DNA of 49,333 nucleotides from positions 149,638-198,970 of the forward strand of contig NW_019091575.1 in assembly GCF_001949145.1 (NCBI RefSeq), written 5' to 3'. The translations under genes and the position numbers were made by a program. Under the pieces are notes generated by a model that was not told the DNA's origin, ran no database searches, and saw only the letters and a list, made by a program, of their open reading frames with translations. Positions 22,701 through 34,700 of this stretch are shown piece by piece. The first letter of the stretch is position 1. Every line of letters begins with the position of its first letter. Origin of the DNA: Acanthaster planci. Its lineage: Eukaryota; Echinodermata; Asteroidea; Valvatida; Acanthasteridae.

Positions 22701-25700
22701 CTTTCTTTTCGCCGATTGGAGGTGCACTTCAGCTCGGGGCAGATTGATCGAGTGCTTGTATTGGTCATTAAAATCTGAATCATAACTATGAAATCATTAC
22801 ATAGGTAAAAGGACTGTAATCCCAACTAATTCATCCCATCGGCATCGAGGTCCCAATATTATACTCAACACTCCTTTTCAGGTCGGGCATTACGTTTGAT
22901 TGTCCATACCTATAAATAATTTCACATTACCATGCTCTTCATGGAGACTCCCGACTTATTGGTCTGGCCACCTTTTGCTTGAACTTCCTCAAAGTCAATC
23001 TTCCACACTAAGCTGTCCAGCTCGCTCTCGTATTTGCGTTTCCTAAGAGGTCAAGATGTGTATCTCAAGTACACTGTTCCATGGAAGCTTGAATTCATTA
23101 AGCAGTCTAGATACGATAGTAATTGTTTCATCAATGAATAAAGAACGAACAAAAAGCCTTTTAGTTAGTTCTGTCAGTTAGTTNNNNNNNNNNNNNNNNN
23201 NNNNNNNNNNNNNNNNNNNNNNNNNNNNNNNNNNNNNNNNNNNNNNNNNNNNNNNNNNNNNNNNNNNNNNNNNNNNNNNNNNNNNNNNNNNNNNNNNNNN
23301 NNNNNNNNNNNNNNNNNNNNNNNNNNNNNNNNNNNNNNNNNNNNNNNNNNNNNNNNNNNNNNNNNNNNNNNNNNNNNNNNNNNNNNNNNNNNNNNNNNNN
23401 NNNNNNNNNNNNNNNNNNNNNNNNNNNNNNNNNNNNNNNNNNNNNNNNNNNNNNNNNNNNNNNNNNNNNNNNNNNNNNNNNNNNNNNNNNNNNNNNNNNN
23501 NNNNNNNNNNNNNNNNNNNNNNNNNNNNNNNNNNNNNNNNNNNNNNNNNNNNNNNNNNNNNNNNNNNNNNNNNNNNNNNNNNNNNNNNNNNNNNNNNNNN
23601 NNNNNNNNNNNNNNNNNNNNNNNNNNNNNNNNNNNNNNNNNNNNNNNAGTGTTAGTTAGTTCTGCCTAATCAAATTAATTTTGGTCTAAAAGAAAAGAGA
23701 TTCCCGCTATGTTCTTTAGCATCCCCAAATATTTTACCTTTTGTATATAAAAAAGTTGAAATTCTATATTTTTTCCAATTTCTAGGATGAACAGTTTCAC
23801 GATTTCAAGATTAAAAGTTTGCTTGTTACTACTATAATTCATCTATTGATGTTATATTTTGCTAGTTCCATTTAGTTTGTTATTTTGTTCATACTTTATG
23901 CTGATGTGTTCATTGCTAACTTATTATTTATTAGTGAGGAAATAAATGCAAATTTATTAATTATTTTATTTTTTTACTTTTTTTTTTGGGGGGGTATGGG
24001 GTTGGCTTCTTAAGACTGGCAACGGACACGGAAATTGGTGGCATATTCAATCAAAGAGAAAAGCTAGTTGTAGTAAGTCGGACGTCGTGCCGCCATTGTT
24101 GTCTGCAACAATGTTCCAGCTGGCTGCAACTTTGTAACCCACCCATGGTCTACTGTTTGTGTTTTACATCAACGTTACGTAGTCGTAACGGATCTATCAC
24201 CGGGTACGAGCTACCACGAATTAGTCTGGTTCCTTTAACAAATTGCCCATCTGACTTACAGACTTGTGGCCGGGAATCAGTCTACTCACAAACATTCAGG
24301 CGGTGTGGAATTAAATAGAGGGCGCTGTTTTGAAATTGTTTGAGAACAAAATGGCCAAAAAAAAAAAAAAATTGACGCACCCGTTCAAAATCGACGCGCG
24401 CTGACCAGAGACCGACTATTTGGGGGGGGGGGAACCTGAGACCACCCTTAGATAAATAATTTGAGAGAAGTCACTGTCTTACGAAAGTCCGTCAGTGCCA
24501 ACATTTTTTAAACTTATTATTATTATTTTTAGAATTTTGTTTGGTTAAATTGTTTTTTTTTTATTTATTTAATTTCATTCAAACTTTGCGAAACGGAGGT
24601 TTGGTACGCGGGCATTGCCGTTTGTAACTTTTGTGGGGGGCCTCTTCCGTTGTACGTCCTCTGTAGTCGCCGTCGTCGTCTTTACTCGACTCCCTCTGGG
24701 TCTAATAATCCCTGAAGATGGCACATCGTTTCTCGCCTTACAAGAGGGCTATTCTGAAGGGATTTCAGGGGTGCACCGCAGCAAATAAATGCCCATAGAC
24801 AGCATTGACAAATCCCCATACTTCACAAATATTAAAAAATACTCACAACTCTTACAGGGGTTCAGGCTACACAGAAAAACGATGTTCGACATGTCTTCTT
24901 TCATTTTCCTTTCAATTTTCAGTGGTTTGACCGATGAATTTTGAACAGTTTTCACCCAAAGCAGACCGCCCCTAAAATGAAAGAAATTTCACTGCCAGGA
25001 AAAGCAGCTATTTGAAAATGCATCCTTCTGCAAAACGGCTAAATAGTGCCACTTTCAGACCCGATTATAACAAAGTTCCTAAGAATTGGAAGCCCTCAGT
25101 CCGGCCCAGAGTTTCAGTGTCATATTTCTTCAATTCCCCAGTTCCATGGCTCTCACAACCCTCTAATATAGAATATTTGGAGGGTATAACTTTTATTCAT
25201 GAGCTCGGCGGACAATTTTCTGGCCTATTTACGTAGGTGCACCCTCAGGTGCATCCACCGATAACCACAAAGTTACCCTGAGGTACTCAACTGTCCTTCT
25301 ATAAAACATGCCACATCCGCAATGTCTGTGTTGTGTTTTCGGCGATAAAGGCCAAGTTCTGGCAATCTACGGTGTAGGCTATGCTTGCTGAGACTGTGAC
25401 GATTACAAGCAAGAGAAGCCAAAATTTGGTCATAACTTAGTCCCGAACTAAAATGCCTGATCAAATGCAGACTCCGTGGGTCCGGAGCCGCGGCAGCCGT
25501 GTCTTCCGAAAAATTTGAGGGGGAAAATAAAGAAAAAGAATTAAAAAAAACTATTGTAATAAATGTAAAAGATGTAAAACATTTTTAATGGTACTAATAA
25601 GACACTACGCAGCCTCTATGTAACCACAGTCCACACTTCTGCTATGACCTGAAATCGTTCCGTACATTATGGACATTACATAATTACCTTTGTTTTGTAA

Positions 25701-28700
25701 AATTTCTTTTAAAAAAATGTTGGCACTAACGGGCTTTCGTACTGTCTCAATTTGCAAACCTGTAAATGTAGTATGCGGCGGTAAGACCGAATATTAGTAA
25801 GACCACTGGTATCCCGACACCGAAGTACAGCCCGTATCCTGCAAAAGAGTGACAAGTGTATGTATCCATCCATAATTACAGCTCACTAATGACATTTATA
25901 AATTTCCAGTTATTAAAACAACCATTAAGGCACTTTTCCATGTGTATGTATTTTGGGTTTGTTGCGTGGGGATGCATTCAGGCGTTGCACCCTCACGGCC
26001 AGAAAATCGATTCCATTAATTTAACATGGGTGCGTTGCGTTCGGTCGTCAAATCGCCCCGGGAGCGATTTGTACGAATACATAACGCTTGGTGCAAGTGT
26101 TGACGCGCATATGGAAGGAAAGTGAAAGGTTTATAGTCACTCTGGTTTCTGCTATGTATACAAGTTTGCCACACGAAGAATAATAGCCAACATCTATATG
26201 TACGGTGTTAATTTTGCGACAGGTCATTGACACACTTTGGGCGAGAGAAGTATCACAGCGCAATGTAAGTCTGCAATGTAAGGCCAGGCCAGGGAATGTT
26301 AAAGCTTATCTTCAATGGTTGAGTCCAAAATAAAAAGGAAATTGGAGGTGTCTGAGGACTCTGATCAAAAGTATGTCCCAACCAGCTAAAATTGAATGTT
26401 TTATGTATCGGCGTAACGGTTACAGGGCTCCTCTCCCCTTTTGATATGGGAATTTATATAAAGGGTTTTGCCCTTGATATGGGAATGTGCATACAACGCC
26501 AGTGGTGTATCCAGGATATCGTACCTATCATCTTGCAAGACATATTGCAATTCTTTTGAGCTTGAGCACTTCAGAAACGATCCTACTAACCTGGAGGGGG
26601 GGGGAATGGGGATTCTTTTACTGATTTTAATCATTTGACAGTCATTCTTTAAAATGTCATTTTTCCTCCCACACACCCCCGATACAATGCCTACATACGA
26701 CACTTCAAGAGAATTATTGTTCATTCAGTTGCGAGTGAAGTTAATCGGTACACCATTTGTGTGATCCGCATATGTCAACCAGCCCGTAAGACCACACAAA
26801 TTAACTTGTGCAGGCGCGAATTTGCCCCCCAGTACAAGTGAAAGACGCGGCAGTCTTCCATGATAATAAGCATGGTATTCTGATCTCGTTTTCACTTAGT
26901 GCTTTCTGTCTGAAGATGTACAAGTCAGTGAATGTAGCCTTTTCAGCGTCATAAATATCGATCTAAATAGAAGCAAACCTTTGGAGCCTTTCCATGATTT
27001 GGGTTAAAATATATAGGCTTTCAAAATGGTCCAAATGCAAGAAATGGTGTAGGGACTTCAAAATGGCGCCCGTGTGATTAATATCAATCTTACTTGGACA
27101 GAGTTCGCCAAAATAGCCACAAACAGGCATATCCAGTGGAGGGCCCATGTCGTTGGGCCAGTGGATGTCCAGATCGTAGTCATCAGTTCTATTGAAAGTC
27201 TGCAAGTGAAAAAAGTCCCCTCATAATATGAAATTAAATTTCAAAAACGATATTACATGACTAGTCGTGAAATTTGATTTCTATGCAAGACTGAGTAATT
27301 CTGAAGATAACGAAGTTTTGGGGCGACACTACTGGTGGTGCACCTCTTAGAGCTATATATAAAAGATAGAGCGCTGACTCGTCTACAAAGTGATACCTGC
27401 TGTGCGCATTCATGTTTGTGCAGAAACCTACGGGAAAATCGAAATTTTGTTCGGCTTTCGTACGGCTATTTGCATATCTACGTCTGTATTCTAAAACGAT
27501 AGTCGACAAAGCCGCTACACAAACAACCAACTGAATGTACATAAGTACATAAGCTTATCATTCTGCTCTACGCAAAAAAAGAAAGAAATAAAAAGAAAAC
27601 CCGCAAACGTGTGCGTTGTACCTGGGTGTTGCATTTAGGATAAATTATTCGATATTTATTCTATCTGATTTCGAATGTTCTACAAGCTCACGCATGGATT
27701 CAAAATGTCTGCTCCTAGGGCGGCGTCAAAATTCGCCGCACGGAGAATGAGCGGAAGTGATCGCTCTAGTTATTTATCCGCTCCAAGCGGATCAAAAGAG
27801 GGCGTCTTTTTTGGTACTCACCGCATAGGCGCGCCTCATATATAATGCGCGTTTGACGCGGAGCACTCTTTCCGATTTAGAGGCCGAGTTCGGGCCGTAG
27901 GTTCGCGAACAGCTCGATTTGTTGACCGGGGGTCGGTCGCTCGAACACCGCGAAGAAACAACCAGTTATTGCTTGTAGTTAGTGACAAACAACATTCAAC
28001 ATGGCGGCGTCCATGTAGGCCTAGGCTACGTAATTCGACGGTTAATGTTTGGATGGGCTGAATTTTTTTCTATATAAACAGGAACATTCATTTCTGTGTT
28101 ACGGAAAGTAATTAGTGTTAATTTTGCAAAACTTCCCATTGTCTATGGCTTTGGAAGCCATCTCTCCACTATTGCAGCTGTTCAAAAATCAAAATCTCAC
28201 GAGTTTTTCCGTGTGTTCCTGTAAAACCCTGACGAGGAGGTGGTGTGTGATCCTGTTCCGAGAAAAGTGTTCTTGAGTCATGTTCCCGCCGTTCGAGCGC
28301 GAGAACAAGAAACCCGTGTCAAGAACAGGCCGTCCGAACTCGACCAGAGAGTATGCGTAACTAATTACTATGGCATGTAGGCCTACTGTATGGTCTTTGT
28401 GTACACGCAGAACGAGTGCAAGAACCCGCTTGTAACCACCTGTCTTTCTTTTGCCGATTGGGGGTGCACTTCATTGTATTAAATTCATTATATAAAAACT
28501 AGAGCGCTAACTTCTCTTTCTCCGCGCAGCGAATTTTGACGCCGCCCTGGGCACAGACATTTTGAATCCATGTGCATGTTTTGCAGAACGTTCAAACTCT
28601 GGTAGAATGGATATCGAATTATGTATTCTACATGCAATGTTCAAGTGCAACGTACGTGAATGTCAGCGCGTCTTTTGAATAAGATGCACACGCAAAGAGC

Positions 28701-31700
28701 AATAGCAGGTGTTTATTTGCATCCGCTGATTATTTGAAAACGAATGTTTCCCTAACATTTGAGCAAGGTCGTCCGATTTCGCATGTCTTTTGATGGCTGT
28801 CTTTCGATGAATAAGTTCAGTTAAATTAAAAAGTCGTTCCCTTAATTCAGTCAGTGTTAAGTGAGTTGACGGCTCTGGAGCAGCAGCTGTTGTGCACATT
28901 GGGTACCGATGAAATCCGATTTAAAAACGTCACAGCAAAATTCATGTGCAGCGCATGCGCGCACGCATTCGTTTAGGCCTATTTGTTTGTTTTAGCGCAG
29001 AGCAAAATGAAACGCTCATGTACTGATTGTACGTTCAATTGGTTTGCGTATACGTATCGGCTTTGTTGATGTATTGTTTTAGAATACGGACGCAGATACG
29101 CAAATAGCCGTACAAAAACCGTACAGAATTTCGAGTTTTCCATAGGTTTGTGCATAAACATGGATGTGCCCAGCAGGCATCACTTTGCACGTGTGTCAGC
29201 GCTCTAGCTTTGATATAAAGCTCTATAATTAAATTATACACTGCAAAAACTGGGGTGTTAAGTTTAACATAATAATAGCACGATGCTGCCCTCAGAATTG
29301 TCCCTCGGGATATACGCCACTGATACACAGATGAGCTAGCACTGCGCCTCATTTGCTGAATTCTGACAACTATACTAATGATTCTTCAATTCCTACCCAT
29401 TTGCCGTCAATGGTCCGGATATATTCCCCCACTCCAACCATGCCTGGGAAGCCAGCAATCAGGTAGTCGTCAGCTTTTTGCAATCTGTTCATATCAAGCA
29501 AAACGAACCTCGACACGCCATCACCCGTATGATCTATCTGGTTGTTTAGCATGGAAATGCCTGCATGTAAAAATAATCAGCATGGTTGTGCTCCCATGAA
29601 CTACTCAGTTTGGATTTTCTGTTAAAAACAGAATTAACTTGATATTTTTGCTCCTATTTGTGGCTTTGCTAGTTGCAGTTAAGGTGTTGCTGACGTTATT
29701 CAGATATAAAATGTGATTCGTAAGTTTCATATTAAGAATGTATACACGAAAAAGAGGCAAATCCGTGAGTTCCTGCCCCAAATACTGGACGCAAAGCTGA
29801 CGTGTCCATTAAAAATCATGTTTTTATTTTTCCTTCGGTTACTGGGTGCCGTGCAGCCTATAGCCTATAGGTTACATGCATTTCCGGTGCTTGTTTCTGG
29901 TCTGTTACTCTGTCTACACGAATATCTTTTCGCACAGCGGGGAAATTCCTGAAGAGTCTGATCCGTTTACTCAAGGTTTACGCACTCATCAAGTCAGCAA
30001 TATCGTATAGCACGCCTGTCACTGTATAGTGATTCACTTACTCTGATAGGGTGTGTTGAAGATGTGACTGACAATTTGTTGGCCGTCATAAGGATCCTCC
30101 CCTGCGTCCAGTGTTGCCTGCAGGGCTTGGGCGAAGAGTATGGTAGCATCGTACAAAAAAGCAGCAAATGTGTGGAACTGTGGGCAGACAAAGTTGTAGT
30201 AGACGAATGGTGAATAAGTCGGAATATGTAAATCGAAGGGTGGGCGTATTCCCCTGATCTTAACAAAAGCAACTCCTGACTTGGGCATGTCAGATAGGCA
30301 TTTCCAAGAATTGGCTTCCATATATATAATTTTTGTGCCGAAAATTGCCTTAAACGTGTTGTAGAACTCGGATTCAGGACTTGCACTCGACTAGCACTCG
30401 AATCTCGGTTTTTTGACTTGGACTTCATTCGCGTCACTTCATTTTGCAAAGGACTGAGACCGAGCATGATGACTCGGATTAAAACCGATGACTCGTGACT
30501 CGCGAGTTATATTTCACCAATGGATATGTACAATTTCCATAAATTTAGGCTACTTCCTGCAAGTGAAAAGCATAATCTACGCCCACGCATAGCTCCTCTC
30601 ACAACGCGCAGAAGACAAGTTTACCTCGTGCAGAAGCCTACGCAGCGTGTATCACTCTCGTGCCCAGGTCACTCAGGTCAGGGAAAATAGTCCCCGAGCA
30701 TAACAGTCTCAGGAAAACGATTCCCAAAGCTATAGGGGCTTTGTCCCACAGGGTCAATTGCCATTCCGTTTTAATTCCTTTGATATACTGATCTATTAGC
30801 GGATATGTGGTCATTAGATTTTGAACTTTGCCCTGGATATGGATCCAGATCAAAATGTTTTGGAGGCGCGGGAAACTTGTTTGAGGGTGGCAAAAATGTG
30901 AATTTTTTTCATGTAACCTTTTTGTGGCCTTTCTGAGTGGTGAGGCCATGGGGCTCCTTAACTCCATAAAAGACTGTTAGAAGAGAGAATCAAATAGACA
31001 TTTATTATTATCGTCCATTATTGTCCAAAATAGTTGTTCGTGCCGGGGGGATTAGTGCCCCGATGCACCCTTATGCATATTCCATGGTATTATTCCTGTA
31101 TAAACCTGGATCTGCCTTTGTGATCTAATCTTTCTCGGTGTTTCCAATTTTCCTGTGTGTTTTCCTGGTTCTCGATATCATTATAATTATTGTAATGCTG
31201 CTTAACAAACAGAAATGGTTTATCTTTCATTTAAATTGGCACCACTTTTCAGAACTAATTGTTTTAATGCATAGATGCGCTAGAATATCAGATTTTGTAA
31301 TGTGCACGTTGGTTTCCTACACTGATTCCTCTGAAAAGTATATACCTTTTACACAAAATTGCGCGCGTGACCTATTTTGCCAAAATATACTTCTATGGAC
31401 GCATCGTTGGAAATGGCCTTCATTGTTTTCTTCAAAATGGCAACTTGCCAGACGGAATAATTTCACGAGGTGTTAAGTCCCATAACCATCTTTAAACCAA
31501 GTGTGCTTTTCAACAACGATTTCGTTTGTTATTTTTTGGTAACTGCAATGATGGCTGTACCTTTAAGAACGACTAGCCTATCCGCTCCGAGCAGAACTAA
31601 AGAGGGCATTTTTTTCGGTACTCACCGCAAAGGCGCACCAAGTATATGCGCGTTTGACGCGGGGCATGCTTAGTACGTGTAACTAAATTATTCCGGCATG

Positions 31701-34700
31701 ATTTGCGTACACGCAGAACGCGTGCAAGAATCCACTTGTAATCGACTGCCTTTCTTTCGCCGATTGAAGGTGCACTTCAGCTCGGGTGGATAGCAAAACT
31801 GCACGCGTTTTCACGAGTAGACAAAAGTCACATGAATTTTAGCGTTTTCACCAAGTGGCAAATTTGTCTTTTGAGATAAACAATTTTAATACACTTTTGT
31901 GAATACTATTGGTAATTTTGTATCTTTTAGGGCCCTCTCTTTCATGAAGTAGCATGGTTAAGTGAAAGGCATATACAAGCGAAGTATAAGCATTTGAAAA
32001 AGAGACCAACTTCAAATGCGATTTCCTCGAAACCTAGGTTTTACTCTCTGTGAGAACTTCGCCTCTTCGTGAAAACGGTGACGAAATTATGGAAATTGGG
32101 GGTTTGAATGGCGGCACACTGTCTGTAACAGTAAGAGTGACAAAATGCTGTTTCAATGTAACATAATTATTTCATACTTTGAAATATCATCAAGGATGTA
32201 TTATGCATCAAAGTTCTATACGCACGTATTAATATCAGCTTTTACAAAAAAAGGTTGGAGACTCGGACTCGACTCTGATGCCTCAAGCACAACACTCGGC
32301 CAGGCCAGGCCTGATAGCGACTTCTGTGTGTGTCAATCCATCTTCAATGCTGCATTATCGTGGACCCAAACAACAGCACTAACAAATTCTGATGTTATCG
32401 GGGTAGAAACCAATGTGCAGAATACAGGGAATACAGCGTTTATCAAGACTTGTAGTGAAACTTTAGTGTAACTTACATAACGACCGGTCCCAAAGAACGG
32501 ACTGAGCCTGACAGTTGCCTTGACATTCCACATCCATTCTCGGTACACCCAGGTCTTCTTAGGTCCCTTGGGAGTTACGATCAGTACCGCCTCGAATGCC
32601 TTGATTGCCTTCTCGTCTTCAAAGGTACCCCAGCCAATATCTACACAACGAACACCGAGACAAATAACAGAAATGCCACCAGTGGTCTTTAAATTAGGTG
32701 TAACGTAAAGAATGCAGTTTTACGGAGCCCCTATGGGTACGGAGCCCCTAAGGGGACAGGCTCAATGAGAATTTGTTTATTTTGTTCCCTCGAATTATTA
32801 TTTCGTTCCCTCGAGTTATTATTTCGTTCTCTTGAAATCATTTCGTTCCCTCGAAATATTATTTGGTTCCCTCGAAATAATTTTATTCCTCGAAATAAGA
32901 TATTCCGTTACCTCGAAACACTCTTACGTTACCTCGAATTAATATTCCATTCACTCGAAATATGCTATTTCGTTCCTTTAAAGTGTTGATTTTGTTCCTT
33001 CGATATATTGATTTCGTTCTCTCGACATACTGATTTGATACTCTCGAAATATTCTTTGTACTTGGCGCCATTGGCGTACACTCATTGGACAGGAAAACGT
33101 TTCCCGATTGAAGTTTTTACTACTTACCTAGGAGTTACTGTTTATATGTCTGTGTTTATATGCCGCGCCTGTGCGTGAGTACCAAAAATACACGCCCTCT
33201 TTTGTATCTTTTGATAGCAACTCAGAATTAGACTGCATCAAGGGATACTAAAGTAAACCATCAAGTATTTGCAATTTTTGAAGAGCTGTTGAAAATGTGT
33301 TATATACGCATATAGACTGGCCAAATTCGGCCATATGTGCACGCCCATGCCCCTTGGGCCCGGGGAAGGGGGACGCACAGACATATAAACGCACAGACCG
33401 CCAGGTCCTATTCAAAACTATAGGGGATTTTGTGATCTGCGCAGGGGGGGGGATATTGTGCGGCGATGTCATGTCATGTTGAAGGGAAATGACTACAGTC
33501 TGAAGATGAAGCCTTTATACATACATTTCAGGAAAAACGTCGATGTTAAAGGCAGGAGTTTTCAAATAAATTATTGTTATGCATGGATTTTAGGGATGTT
33601 ACTTTGAGATCACGGCACAGCGTGTACATTATAAGCGTGTTCGCGTTTAATGATCCCCAGCAGGATCGAGAAGCCAGAATAGGAATCCTTTTCTAGAATC
33701 TCCATGAAGCAAAGGCCTGGTGTACACTTTGAAAGTAGAACGAGTGCTTCAATAATCCCAGTCGATAATAGAAACACTGTGGATTGTAGCTATAAATGAA
33801 ACAGTTCCTTATGAACACCCCCATTTTAATGAATAAAATAGGCGCACAGACAGTTGTACGCACATCACGCGCAAACCGCTTCTGTCCCCCTTGCCTCAGG
33901 CCCGTGAGTGACCAGAAGAAGATCCTCTTCTGGTCACTCACAGTCCCTCGAGGACATAGAGACGTGCACTAGTGACCTCATTACCAGTCCATTATGTATA
34001 ATCTGTGGTACGAACTCGCCGCATAGGCGCGCAAAATTATGCGCGTTTGACGCGGAGCACGCTGAGTACACCACAGACATATAAACGCATAGACTGCCAG
34101 GTCCTATTCAAAACTACACGGGGATTTCGTGATCTGCGCAGCGCCCGACTAAAATCAAAACTATGGGCAAATTCATACCTCGGTATAGGGAATTTACGCA
34201 TAGCTGAAAAATTCCGGCCATAAAATTCTATGAAGCCATTTTTCGATTGTAAAATACCCCCTGTATTTACTTCACCTGGCCCATAGGGATTCAAAACAAT
34301 GCGGTTAGAACATTTGAAAAGAATAGATAGCAGTAACGAGAGCAAAAAAGGTGAACATAGTATTTGGTAGCACATGTAAACAAATACAGGCAATGTAAAT
34401 GCGTTGCGCGTCATGCGCACTGGACGTGCTGCCATCCGTCGCTTCGCTCATTGTTTTCCCATACTTTTCAAAATCACGGTTTTAAGCGCAAGACCGGCGG
34501 TCTATGCGTTTATATGTCTGTGGAGTACACACAATTCATTCTGGAATGTACGTCTTCGCATGCACTCCAAACGCGTTGGAAAACTTCGTACCAGACTGTC
34601 TTTCGCCGGTGAGGGTTTGTTGCCCCCAGAAATTTACCAGTCGGTTCTAATTTGTACTTTGATGCTTTGAATTAGTTTGTTATATCCTCATATCTTTATG

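Noticed and set aside
32765-32989. Protein with FRSLEL repeats
   Set aside because: The frame is produced by the tandem repeat and the unit spacing is not a multiple of three.
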